Shown one piece after another: positions 1 through 7,620 of a stretch of 17,009 nucleotides of DNA. How positions within the stretch are numbered: the stretch's first letter is position 1; every line of letters begins with the position of its first letter. The notes under the pieces were generated by a model. The model searched no databases. It was given only the letters and a program-made list of their open reading frames with translations, and was not told the origin of the DNA. The stretch lies in assembly GCA_013360535.1 (NCBI GenBank), contig JABWBL010000016.1, positions 1-17,009 on the forward strand. The letters are read 5' to 3'. Both the position numbers and the translations under genes were made by a program. Origin of the DNA: Planctomycetaceae bacterium. Lineage in GTDB: Bacteria > Planctomycetota > UBA1135 > GCA-002686595.

Positions 1-1
1 G

Positions 2-118
2 ATCGGGCTGAACTGCGCCACCGGCCCCGACCTGATGCAGGAACACGTGCGCCACCTCGGCCACTTCGCCACGCGGCCGGTGATGGCGCTGCCCAATGCC
101 GGCCTGCCGCGCAACGTC
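2..118 (+). other. MetH-type homocysteine S-methyltransferase fragment at the contig edge
   Basis: The first 36-39 codons contain 'GLNCATGPDLMQEHVRHL' followed by 'PNAGLP'. These are hallmark segments of the homocysteine-binding domain of cobalamin-dependent methionine synthase (GLNCA-x-GP and PNAGLP). The zinc-ligand GGCCGT motif that should follow is absent; the frame instead switches to unrelated sequence. This is a fragment, most easily explained as a chimeric join at the end of a contig. The exact end is uncertain by about 10 bases. Confidence 0.65.
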
Positions 119-1681
119 GCCGTCGAAGCGCTCACGATCCGCGCCGCCGAGGCGGCCGGGGTGGACGCCCAGCTTGGCAGCATCGAGGCCGGCAAGATCG
201 CCAACCTCCAGGTGTTGCAGGGCGAGGCGCTGACCGCGAACGCGCGGCTGGAGAGCGTGGCCAAGGTCGCCGCGTCGCTGACCAACAACTTGACGTCGCG
301 GCTCGCGTCGATCGACGGCATCCTCCCGCAACGCGAGGCGCTGCTGCGCGAGATGGAGAAGCAGCTGGTGGCGATCCAGCTCGAGGCGCAGGGCAACCAG
401 TCGATCGCCACGGAGCTCGGCTGGGTGCGACGCGACCTCGCGAACGTCGTCGGACAGCCCCACGGGACCAGCGCCGGGCGCTACGCCGAGGCGCTCGAGA
501 TCCTCGGGCCGGCGATCACGGAGCTCGAGGCCTGGCTCGAGCGGCCGGAGGTCACCGACGACCTCGTCGCGTGCGCAGCGGGCCTGCTGTCGTCGCGGGC
601 CGAGATCGTCATCGAGGCCAGGGACGTGGCGGCCGCGCGCGCCGATGTCGAGCGCGCGCTCGAGATCCTGCGTCGGCAGCGCGGGCGCTCGGGGATGAAG
701 AGCGTGCTGCTCGCGCGCGAGTTCCACGTGCTGAACGTCCTCGTCTCGATCGAGCGCGAGACCCGCGACCGCGAGGCGCAGGCGCGTGTCACCTCCGAGA
801 TGCTGGCGCTGGGCGAAGAGGCCGTGCGGCTCTTCCCGGAGTCGCGGACGTACCGTTACTCGCATTCGACGGCGCTGATCAACCAAGGCTCCTCGGAGCT
901 CGAGATCGGCGAGTTCGAGGCGGCCCGGAAGCACCTCGAGCGCGGCGTCGAGCTCCTGCGCGGACTGCGCGCGGAGGATCCGCAGCACTCGACCTACCGG
1001 CGCGCGCTCAGCTCGGGGCTCTACTACCTCGCTGAAGCCCACACTGCGCTCGCGAACGACGCCGAGGCCGCGCGGTTGGGAACGGAGGCGCTCGACATCC
1101 ACGAGGAGACGGTCCGACGCGAGCCCGCGGACGCCCACGCGCGCAACCTGATCGTCAACTACTCCTACAGCGCCGGGACGAAGTCGCTCGCCGCCGGCGA
1201 TCTGGAGAGCGCGAGCCGCCAGCTGCGGCGCACGCTGGAGGCCGTCGAAGACCGCCTCGTGCGCGAGCCCGAGCGGACCTCGCTCAACATCACGTGGTCC
1301 TCGACGAGCGCGGAACTTGGCGTCGTGCTCGCGCGCCTGGGCGAGTTCGAGCCGGCCTTCGAGCACTGCGAGCGGGCCTTCGAGCGCGTCGACCGCATGC
1401 GGCCTGCCGATCGCGGCCGCGACTACGAGTACGGCCTCGGCCTAGTGTTCATGAATTCCGCGAAGTGCCGCATCGAGGCCTCGAAGGACACCCAGCGCGA
1501 GCTCGACCTGCGCAAGTCGGACCTCTCGCTCGCCCTCGACAGCGCGCGCGAGGCCCGCGAGCTGTTCGAGATCGCCGACCGCAACGGAGTGTTCGGCGTC
1601 GACGACCGCGCGCTGTTCGGGGAAGTCGACGGGGTGACGCGCGAGGCCGAAGAGCTCGCGGCGAAGCTCGCCGACGCCTGA
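2..1681 (+). CDS. TPR-rich C-terminal region of a Ser/Thr protein kinase-type protein, 5' partial, with an anomalous N-terminal end
   Basis: The frame is open from the first bases of the window, so the start is missing; the ATG at 35 is internal to a conserved motif and is not a credible start. From about base 257 the product is alpha-helical and Ala/Glu/Leu/Arg-rich, with repeated TPR-like helix pairs, for example around 'GEFEAARKHLERGVELLR' and 'LGEFEPAFEHCERAFERV'. This pattern (a block similar to 'NNLTSRLASIDGILPQREAL', then 'RRDLANVVGQP', then TPRs) matches the regions that follow the kinase domain in large planctomycete and acidobacterial Ser/Thr kinases. No kinase catalytic motif is present in the window. 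The likely role is protein-protein interaction as part of a signalling kinase. The first ~85 codons do not belong to this family (see the two fragment entries). The stop is TGA at 1679-1681; the next gene starts 214 bp later. Confidence 0.6.
   Translation: MGLNCATGPDLMQEHVRHLGHFATRPVMALPNAGLPRNVAVEALTIRAAEAAGVDAQLGSIEAGKIANLQVLQGEALTANARLESVAKVAASLTNNLTSRLASIDGILPQREALLREMEKQLVAIQLEAQGNQSIATELGWVRRDLANVVGQPHGTSAGRYAEALEILGPAITELEAWLERPEVTDDLVACAAGLLSSRAEIVIEARDVAAARADVERALEILRRQRGRSGMKSVLLAREFHVLNVLVSIERETRDREAQARVTSEMLALGEEAVRLFPESRTYRYSHSTALINQGSSELEIGEFEAARKHLERGVELLRGLRAEDPQHSTYRRALSSGLYYLAEAHTALANDAEAARLGTEALDIHEETVRREPADAHARNLIVNYSYSAGTKSLAAGDLESASRQLRRTLEAVEDRLVREPERTSLNITWSSTSAELGVVLARLGEFEPAFEHCERAFERVDRMRPADRGRDYEYGLGLVFMNSAKCRIEASKDTQRELDLRKSDLSLALDSAREARELFEIADRNGVFGVDDRALFGEVDGVTREAEELAAKLADA
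119..256 (+). other. Amidohydrolase C-terminal-like fragment fused in frame
   Basis: Codons in this stretch read '...EALTIRAAEAAGVD', then 'LGSIEAGKIANLQVLQGEAL'. This is the usual C-terminal strand region of amidohydrolase/imidazolonepropionase-like proteins (pattern LT-x-NPA-x-x-x-G, GSIE-x-GK-x-A-x-L-x-V, then G-x-PL). It has no known relation to either MetH or TPR kinases. It joins the TPR sequence directly after 'RLESV'. The borders are estimated from where the family resemblance changes. Confidence 0.55.
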
Positions 1682-1795
1682 GTTCGAACGGTTCGCGAAG
1701 GGCGGGCGACTCGACTTGCGTTCGAGACGAGCCGGGGTTTCCAGGTTCGCACTCCGTCGTAGGCGCGCTACGGCAAGGGCGTAGACAGCGCTCCA

Positions 1796-1811
1796 CTTGA
1801 CCTGCGTCAAG
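1796..1811. promoter_or_regulatory. FNR/DNR-type binding site upstream of the Rieske-nap operon
   Basis: The sequence CTTGACCTGCGTCAAG is a perfect 16-bp palindrome around a 4-base spacer and contains TTGAC-N4-GTCAA. This matches the FNR/ANR/DNR consensus (TTGAT-N4-ATCAA) with the C/G variant often found at denitrification and nap promoters. Its centre is about 92 bp before the ATG of the Rieske gene, in the only intergenic space before the operon. I see no clear -10 element downstream, but promoters in this group are poorly defined. Binding is inferred, not shown. Confidence 0.75.
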
Positions 1812-1895
1812 GAGCGAGCGTGCGCGGGCCACGAAGCTCCGTCCGTGCGCCGCGTGAGGGTCATCGGGACCCCTCGGCGCGCCGCGAGGCTCGTC

Positions 1896-2492
1896 ATGCA
1901 CACTCCCGAACGCCCCCCCCAGCCGCAACCCCCGCCCGAAGGCCACGACTCCGGCAACCCGCCCGACCGCCGCAGCTTTCTGGCTCGCGCCTCGTCGATG
2001 GGCATGATCGCGGGACTCGGCGCCAGCTACGGCACGGCCGGCCTCTACGCCGCGCGCTACCTCTACCCGTCGAAGCCCCGCGACAAGGCCTGGATGTTCG
2101 TGGCGCGCATCGCGGACGTCGCCGTCGGTGGCAGCCTGCGCTACACGACCCCGGGCGGAGAGAAGGTCGCGCTCGCGCGCCAGGGCTCGGCCGGAACCGT
2201 CGAGGACTTCGTCGCGCTGTCGAGCACCTGTCCGCACTTGGGCTGCCAGGTGCACTGGGAGTCGCAGAACCAGCGCTTCTTCTGCCCGTGCCACAACGGT
2301 GCCTTCGACAAGTCCGGCAAGGGCATCAGCGGCCCTCCCGGCGACGCCGGTCAGTCGCTGCCGCGCTACCCGCTGCGTGTCGAGGGCGGGCTCCTGTACA
2401 TCGAGGTGCCCACCGAGTCGCTCGAGGTCGCGGACGCGTCCGCGCCGCGCGAGGGCCACGATCCGTGCCTGGACGGGGGAGCTCCCCTGTGA
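1896..2492 (+). CDS. Rieske [2Fe-2S] protein, Tat-exported
   Basis: A 198-residue protein that moves electrons from quinol on the outer face of the cytoplasmic membrane to a c-type cytochrome. A proline-rich N-terminus is followed by a Tat signal/anchor (DRRSFLAR and a hydrophobic stretch, about residues 25-55). The cluster motifs are complete: C112-P-H114-L-G-C117 and C130-P-C132-H133, giving two Cys and two His ligands plus the two disulfide cysteines. ATG 1896 is chosen because GAGG lies 6 bp upstream and because the longer in-frame reading would begin inside the FNR-type palindrome. It is the first gene of the operon. Its stop overlaps the GTG start of cytochrome b (GTGA), which implies translational coupling. 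Identification as a Rieske protein is secure; the partner assignment comes from the neighbourhood. Confidence 0.93.
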   Translation: MHTPERPPQPQPPPEGHDSGNPPDRRSFLARASSMGMIAGLGASYGTAGLYAARYLYPSKPRDKAWMFVARIADVAVGGSLRYTTPGGEKVALARQGSAGTVEDFVALSSTCPHLGCQVHWESQNQRFFCPCHNGAFDKSGKGISGPPGDAGQSLPRYPLRVEGGLLYIEVPTESLEVADASAPREGHDPCLDGGAPL

Positions 2493-3541
2493 GCCTGTCG
2501 CCGCTCACCTGGATCCGCGAGCGCGTGCCGGTCGGGCCGGAGCAGCTGCGCGAGCTCACCAACGAGCCGGTGCCCAACCACCTCAAGAAGTGGTGGTGGT
2601 GCCTCGGCGGCACTCCGGCCTACCTGTTCGTGGTGCAGATCGTCACGGGCATCCTTCTCGCCTTCTATTACAAACCCTCGCCGCAGACGGCCTACGAGTC
2701 GGTTCGCTACATCACCGAGGAGGCGAGCTTCGGGTGGTTCCTCCGCGGCCTGCACAAGTGGGCGGCCACGATGATGGTCGCAGCGGTGGTGCTGCACCAG
2801 ATGCGCATCTTCTTCACGGGCGCGTACCGCAAGCCGCGCGAGCTGAACTGGCTCGTTGGCATGTGCCTGCTGCTCCTGACGCTGATCGTCGGCTTCACGG
2901 GCTACAGCCTCGTGTACGAGCAGCTCTCGTACTGGGGCGCGACAGTAGGCGCGAACATCACCGACAGCGTGCCGGTCGTCGGCGTGTACCTGAAGGAGCT
3001 CCTGCTCGGCGGGGAGGTCTACAACGAGAACACGCTCTCGCGCTTCTTCATCCTGCACGCGGCCGTCCTGCCAGTGACGATGGCCGCGCTGATCGCGCTG
3101 CACGTGACGCTGATCCGGCTGCAGGGCGTGACCGAGTTCCACTTCCGCGACGAAGACCGCAAGAAGCCCGCCTTCTTCAACTTCTTCCCGGACCACCTGC
3201 TGACCGAGCTCTCGATCGGCCTCGTGCTGATGGTGCTGCTCAGCGTGCTCGCGACGGTGCTGCCGGCGGAGATGGGGCCGAAGGCCGATCCGCTCTCGAC
3301 GCCCGAGGTGATCAAGCCCGAGTGGTTCTTCTACGTCGCGTTCCGCTGGCTGAAGCTCTTCAGCGGCACGCTGGCGGTGCTCTCGATGGGCCTGATCGTG
3401 TTCCTGATGTACGCGTGGCCGTTCATCGACGCGCGCATCCGCAGGTCACGGCCCGAGAGCGAGGCCAGCGTGTGGATCGGCGTCGCCGGTGCGCTCGCGA
3501 TCATCGCCCTGACCGTCTGGGAAGCATCCGTGGCGCACTGA
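2489..3541 (+). CDS. Cytochrome b, b6-type fused to subunit IV-like C-terminus
   Basis: A 350-residue integral membrane quinol oxidase subunit, starting at GTG 2489 within the Rieske stop. The N-terminal ~215 residues closely resemble cytochrome b6: 'FGWFLRGLHKW', 'KPRELNWLVG' and 'GFTGYSL' are all visible. Heme b ligands are predicted as H89/H103 and H190/H205. The second pair has 14 residues between its histidines, the b6 spacing rather than the bc1 spacing. C38 in WWWCLGG matches the cysteine of b6 that binds heme c-i. The C-terminal half contains 'KADPLSTPEV' and PEWF (277-280), equivalent to the PEWY quinol-site motif of subunit IV, and continues through further membrane helices. It forms the quinol-oxidising core with the Rieske protein. 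With no separate cytochrome f or c1 gene nearby, the octaheme protein is the likely acceptor. Confidence 0.93.
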   Translation: MSLSPLTWIRERVPVGPEQLRELTNEPVPNHLKKWWWCLGGTPAYLFVVQIVTGILLAFYYKPSPQTAYESVRYITEEASFGWFLRGLHKWAATMMVAAVVLHQMRIFFTGAYRKPRELNWLVGMCLLLLTLIVGFTGYSLVYEQLSYWGATVGANITDSVPVVGVYLKELLLGGEVYNENTLSRFFILHAAVLPVTMAALIALHVTLIRLQGVTEFHFRDEDRKKPAFFNFFPDHLLTELSIGLVLMVLLSVLATVLPAEMGPKADPLSTPEVIKPEWFFYVAFRWLKLFSGTLAVLSMGLIVFLMYAWPFIDARIRRSRPESEASVWIGVAGALAIIALTVWEASVAH

Positions 3542-3625
3542 GCCCGCCGCAGCCAGCTCCCCGGAAACCACGAAGCTCACGAGACAAACAGCGCTTCTCG
3601 CACGGAAGCGTCCAGCCCGAATCGC

Positions 3626-3630
3626 AAGGA
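3626..3630 (+). promoter_or_regulatory. Ribosome binding site of the octaheme cytochrome gene
   Basis: AAGGA lies 7 bases before the ATG at 3638. It supports this start in the 96-bp gap that follows cytochrome b, the largest gap inside the operon. I see no promoter-like or FNR-box sequence in that gap. Confidence 0.6.
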
Positions 3631-3637
3631 ATCGTCC

Positions 3638-5254
3638 ATGACTCTCGAGTTCAAGCGCGGCGTGATCGCCTTCCTCAGCGCAGCCTTTCTCGTCTCGCTG
3701 CTCTTCGTCCAGTGGCGCGAGGTCTCGCGCCGCGCCGAGGAGAGTGGCCACGTCAAGCCGCACATCAACGTCCCCGCGGCCTCGAAAGCCTGCGTCGACT
3801 GCCACCTGCAGTCGACTCCGGGTCTCGTCGCGCACTGGACCGGCAGCAAGCACGCCGAACGCGGCGTCGGCTGCCTCGAGTGCCACGAGGCGCAGAAGGG
3901 CGAGGTCGACGGGTTCGACCATTACGGGCCGCACATCGCGACCGTCGTGACGCCCAGCGACTGCGCGCGCTGCCACACGGAGGTCGCCGCCGAATTCGGT
4001 CGCAGCCACCACGCGAAAGGGGGCAATATCCTCGCTTCTCTCGACAACTTCCTCGCGGAGGTCGTCGAGGGCAACCGTGGTCCGATCGCGCTCAACTCGC
4101 CGACGCCCGGCCGCGCGTTCGTGCACGCCAACGGCATGTCGAGCGCCAACACGGGCTGCCAGCAGTGCCACGGCGCGAAGGTCGGCCTCGAGTCGAGCGA
4201 CGGTGGCATCCTGACCGTCGACGACTTCAAGCCCGGTCCCGATGGCAAGCCCACGAACCTCGATGCAGTCGCGCGCATCGTCAAGGACCAGAACGGGCGT
4301 CCGAAGTTCGCCTCGAGCACGTGGCCGAATACGGGCATCGGGCGCATCAACCTCGACGGCTCGCTCGGCTCCTGCTCGGCCTGCCACAGCCGCCACGACT
4401 TCTCCCCTCGGCGCGCGCGCCAGCCGGAGAACTGCGGCAAGTGCCACCTCGGCCCGGACCACCCGCAGAAGGAAATCTACGAGGAATCCAAGCACGGCGT
4501 CGCTTTCCGCGACCTGCTGCACGAGATGAACCTCGACGCCGACGAGTGGGTGCTCGGCAAGGACTACACCGGTGCGCCGACCTGCGCGAGCTGCCACATG
4601 TCGGGCAACGTCCGCAACGGCGGGCGCATCACGCACGATCCGGGCGAGCGCATCTCGTGGACCAACCGTCCGCCGGTCAGTCTCGCGATGGACACCGACC
4701 TCGACCACAAGATCGTCGGTGAGACCGATCCCGAGAAACGCCGCGCGCTGGTTAACGACACGTGGGAGGCCAAACGCACGCGCATGCAGGAGGTCTGCTC
4801 GGTGTGCCACTCGGCCGAGTACGTCAACGGCTTCTACAAGCAGTACGACGACTTCGTCGTGCTCTACAACGAGAAGTTCGCCAAGCCCGGTCAGCGCATG
4901 ATGAAGGCGCTCGTCGACAACGGCCTGCGCACCAAGGCCGACTTCGACGAGCAGGTCGAATGGACCTGGTATTACCTGTGGCACCACGAAGGCCGTCGCG
5001 CGCGCCACGGCGCGTCGATGATGGCGCCCGACTACGCGCACTGGCACGGCATGTTCGAGGTGGCGGAACGCTTCTACATGGAGCTCATTCCGCAGGTGCG
5101 CGAGCTTGCCGAGCATGGTCGCGAGCAGGGCAAGATCGCCGAGGCCGATGCGGTCCTCTCGGTCGTGAACGAGATCCTCGCGCGACCCGAGCACCAGTGG
5201 TACGAGCGTGACCTCGCGAAGATGCGCGCCGAACGCGGCAAGGAGCCGAAGTAG
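3638..5254 (+). CDS. Membrane-anchored octaheme cytochrome c of the hydroxylamine oxidoreductase (HAO) family
   Basis: A 538-residue protein with an uncleaved N-terminal membrane helix (about residues 8-25) and eight CxxCH motifs at C52, C79, C109, C174, C246, C266, C316 and C387. The HAO-family signature is clear: 'CSACHSRHDFSPRRARQPEN', then CGKCHLGPDHP, then E-x-Y-x-x-SKHG. The D274/H275 pair aligns with the catalytic Asp-His of Nitrosomonas HAO. Where I would place the heme P460 cross-linking Tyr, the segment reads PDYAHWHG with Trp469, so the cross-link is probably absent, as in reductive HAO-type enzymes. About 70 residues separate hemes 4 and 5, unlike the nearly adjacent motifs of Nitrosomonas HAO. 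The gene lies between cytochrome b and napA. It may relay electrons from the Rieske/b unit to NapB and/or reduce nitrite or hydroxylamine. Family assignment is strong; the reaction is inferred. Confidence 0.88.
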   Translation: MTLEFKRGVIAFLSAAFLVSLLFVQWREVSRRAEESGHVKPHINVPAASKACVDCHLQSTPGLVAHWTGSKHAERGVGCLECHEAQKGEVDGFDHYGPHIATVVTPSDCARCHTEVAAEFGRSHHAKGGNILASLDNFLAEVVEGNRGPIALNSPTPGRAFVHANGMSSANTGCQQCHGAKVGLESSDGGILTVDDFKPGPDGKPTNLDAVARIVKDQNGRPKFASSTWPNTGIGRINLDGSLGSCSACHSRHDFSPRRARQPENCGKCHLGPDHPQKEIYEESKHGVAFRDLLHEMNLDADEWVLGKDYTGAPTCASCHMSGNVRNGGRITHDPGERISWTNRPPVSLAMDTDLDHKIVGETDPEKRRALVNDTWEAKRTRMQEVCSVCHSAEYVNGFYKQYDDFVVLYNEKFAKPGQRMMKALVDNGLRTKADFDEQVEWTWYYLWHHEGRRARHGASMMAPDYAHWHGMFEVAERFYMELIPQVRELAEHGREQGKIAEADAVLSVVNEILARPEHQWYERDLAKMRAERGKEPK

Positions 5255-5256
5255 CC

Positions 5257-7620
5257 ATGGCACCGCTCGATCGACGGACGCTGTTCAAGGCATTGGGCAT
5301 CGGCGCGGGCTGCGTCGCGTTCTCCGAGCTGGATCGCACCGAAGCGGCCACACTCGAGGCTGCGGCCGGAGCTCCAGGCCTTCCGGTGGAGAGCTGGGAC
5401 AAGGCGCCCTGCCGCTTCTGCGGCACGGGCTGCGGAGTCGAGGTTGGTACGCGCGACGGCAAGGTCGTCGCCGTGCGCGGCGACGAGCAGAGCCCCGTCA
5501 ACAAGGGGCTCTTGTGCGTCAAGGGCTATCACCTGCCCGCGATCCTCTACGGCGCGGACCGCCTGCAGCATCCGCAGCTTCGGCAGCCCGACGGCACGCT
5601 CAAGCGCATCTCGTGGGATGACGCGCTCGATCTGATCGCCTCGAAGTACCGCGAGGCGCTGGACCAGCGTGGACCGGATTCGGTCGCGGTGTACGGCTCC
5701 GGCCAATGGACCGTCTTCGACGGCTACGCCGCGCTCAAGTGGGTCAAGGGGGGGATGCGCTCGAACCACCTCGACCCCAACGCACGCCTGTGCATGGCGA
5801 GCGCCGTGACCGGCTTCATGGCGCAGTTCCAGTCGGACGAGCCGATGGGCTGCTACGAGGACCTTGAGCTCGCCGACGACGTCGTGTTGTGGGGCGCGAA
5901 CATGGCGGAGATGCACCCGGTGCTCTTCAGCCGCATCCTCGAGAGCAAGCGCCGCCGCCCGACGGTGCGCCTCATCGACATCGGCACGCGACGCACGCCG
6001 TCGAGCGACTACGCCGACCTCTACGTCGAGTTCCGTCCGGGCAGCGACCTCGCGCTCGCCAACGGGATCCTGCACCTGCTGGTCAAGCAGGGGAAGCTTG
6101 CGCAGAGCTTCATCGACAAGAACTGCGTCTTCAAGCGCGGCGAGGAGGACCTCGCGAAGATCGGCTACGGATGCTCGGGCGAGCAGGCGGAACGCTACAC
6201 GTTCAACGACACGCCCCGGGACTCGAGCCTCGACGAGTTCAAGGCGTTCCTCGAGGACTACACGCCGCAGCGAGTGAGCGAGATCTCCGGTGTGCCGGTG
6301 CAACAGATCGAGCTGCTCGCGTCGATCTACGGCGACAACAAGCGCAAGACGCTGTCCCTGTGGTGCATGGGCGTGAACCAGCACGTGCGCGGCACGTGGA
6401 TGAACAATCTGATCACCGACCTGCACCTCGTCACGGGCAAGATCTGCAGGCCTGGCGACAATCCGTTCAGCCTGACCGGCCAGCCTTCCGCCTGCGGCAC
6501 GGTGCGCGAGGTCGGCACGCTCGCCAATCGCCTGCCGGCGGACATGGTGGTGACCAACCCCGAGCACCGCGCGAAGGCGGAGAAGCTCTGGAAGCTCCCC
6601 GCAGGCACGATCCCCGACAAGCCGGGCCACCACGCAGTCGACATGTTCCGCGCCTTCCAGCGCGGCGAACTCGCCTGCCTGTGGATCCAGACCACCAACC
6701 CGTGGGTCTCGCTCCCCAACCTCCATCGCTTCGAACGCAAGCCCGGCGACGGGCGTTTCCTCATCGTGAGCGACGTGTACCCGACGCCGACGACCGATCA
6801 GGCCGACCTGATCCTTCCCAGCGCGATGTGGGTCGAGCGCGAGGGCGTGTTCGGCAACTCGGAACGCCGCACGCAGCAGTGGAACAAGCTCGTCGAGCCT
6901 CCGGGCGAGGCGCGCGAGGACGCGTGGCAGATCGTCGAGGTCGCGCGGCGCATGGGGATGGGGCACCTGTTCCCGTGGGAGGGCGACTGGCACGAGGCGA
7001 TGTTCGAGGAGTACCGCTCGTTCACGCTCGGCATCGGCAAGGATCTTGCGAGCTACGCGCAGCTCAAGACGACCCGCGGGCTCCTGTGGCCGGTGGTCGA
7101 TGGCAAGGAGACGCGCTACCGCTATGCCGGAGGGCACGATCCCTACGTCGCCAAGGGTCGCGACGTGCACTTCTACAAGGCCAAGGGTTACGGCGAGCGC
7201 GCGGCGATCTGGCTGCGGCCGTACCACCCGCCCGCCGAGGAGCCCGACGCCGAGTATCCTCTGTGGCTGTGCACCGGACGCGTGCTCGAGCACTGGCACA
7301 CGGGTTCGATGACGCGGCGCGTGCGCCAGTTGCATCAGGCGGTTCCGCGAGCGTACGTGGAGCTCAACCGCGCCGACGCGCTCGAACTCGGCGTCAAGTC
7401 CGGCGATCTCGTGCGACTGCGCTCGCGGCGAGGCGCGCTCGAACTCGAGGCGCGCGTCGACGGACGCGGCAAGCCGCCGCGTGGCAGCGTTTTCGTGCCG
7501 TTCTTCGACGAGTCCAGGCTCGTCAACGAACTGACGCTCGACGCGATGGACAGCATCTCGAAGGAGCCCGACTACAAGAAGTGCGCGGTGCGGCTCGAGC
7601 GAGTGGAGCAGCGGTCGTGA
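5257..7620 (+). CDS. napA: Periplasmic nitrate reductase catalytic subunit NapA
   Basis: A 787-residue Mo-bisPGD enzyme reducing nitrate to nitrite in the periplasm. A Tat signal with the twin arginine in DRRTLFKALG opens the protein. The [4Fe-4S] cluster ligands are C52, C55, C59 and C87, and the Mo ligand is C179 in NARLCMASAV. Long near-identities to E. coli NapA are visible, for example 'SLTGQPSACGT', 'LPADMVVTN' and 'LSTGRVLEHWHTGSMTRR' (here 'LCTGRVLEHWHTGSMTRR'). It is about 40 residues shorter than E. coli NapA, mainly from loss of a loop near residues 565-585, which resembles the compact NapA types. It starts 2 bp after the octaheme stop, with AAGGAG at 5240-5245, and its stop overlaps the napB start. 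No napD chaperone or molybdenum cofactor gene is present in the window. Confidence 0.97.
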   Translation: MAPLDRRTLFKALGIGAGCVAFSELDRTEAATLEAAAGAPGLPVESWDKAPCRFCGTGCGVEVGTRDGKVVAVRGDEQSPVNKGLLCVKGYHLPAILYGADRLQHPQLRQPDGTLKRISWDDALDLIASKYREALDQRGPDSVAVYGSGQWTVFDGYAALKWVKGGMRSNHLDPNARLCMASAVTGFMAQFQSDEPMGCYEDLELADDVVLWGANMAEMHPVLFSRILESKRRRPTVRLIDIGTRRTPSSDYADLYVEFRPGSDLALANGILHLLVKQGKLAQSFIDKNCVFKRGEEDLAKIGYGCSGEQAERYTFNDTPRDSSLDEFKAFLEDYTPQRVSEISGVPVQQIELLASIYGDNKRKTLSLWCMGVNQHVRGTWMNNLITDLHLVTGKICRPGDNPFSLTGQPSACGTVREVGTLANRLPADMVVTNPEHRAKAEKLWKLPAGTIPDKPGHHAVDMFRAFQRGELACLWIQTTNPWVSLPNLHRFERKPGDGRFLIVSDVYPTPTTDQADLILPSAMWVEREGVFGNSERRTQQWNKLVEPPGEAREDAWQIVEVARRMGMGHLFPWEGDWHEAMFEEYRSFTLGIGKDLASYAQLKTTRGLLWPVVDGKETRYRYAGGHDPYVAKGRDVHFYKAKGYGERAAIWLRPYHPPAEEPDAEYPLWLCTGRVLEHWHTGSMTRRVRQLHQAVPRAYVELNRADALELGVKSGDLVRLRSRRGALELEARVDGRGKPPRGSVFVPFFDESRLVNELTLDAMDSISKEPDYKKCAVRLERVEQRS

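Noticed and set aside
1820..2488. In-frame upstream extension of cytochrome b from GTG 1820, preceded by AAGGAG
   Set aside because: The extension is an Arg/Pro-rich shadow of the Rieske gene in another frame. The Rieske motifs are complete, and the GTGA overlap gives a natural cytochrome b start at 2489.
2128..4722. An 864-codon plus-strand open frame across Rieske, cytochrome b and the octaheme gene
   Set aside because: Arg/Ala/Pro-rich out-of-frame reading with no motif; three well-supported genes occupy the same DNA.
3638..5254. Octaheme protein as the ammonia-forming nitrite reductase NrfA
   Set aside because: NrfA is a pentaheme enzyme with a CxxCK heme site, which is absent here. Eight CxxCH motifs and the SRHDFS/GPDHP signatures point to the HAO family.
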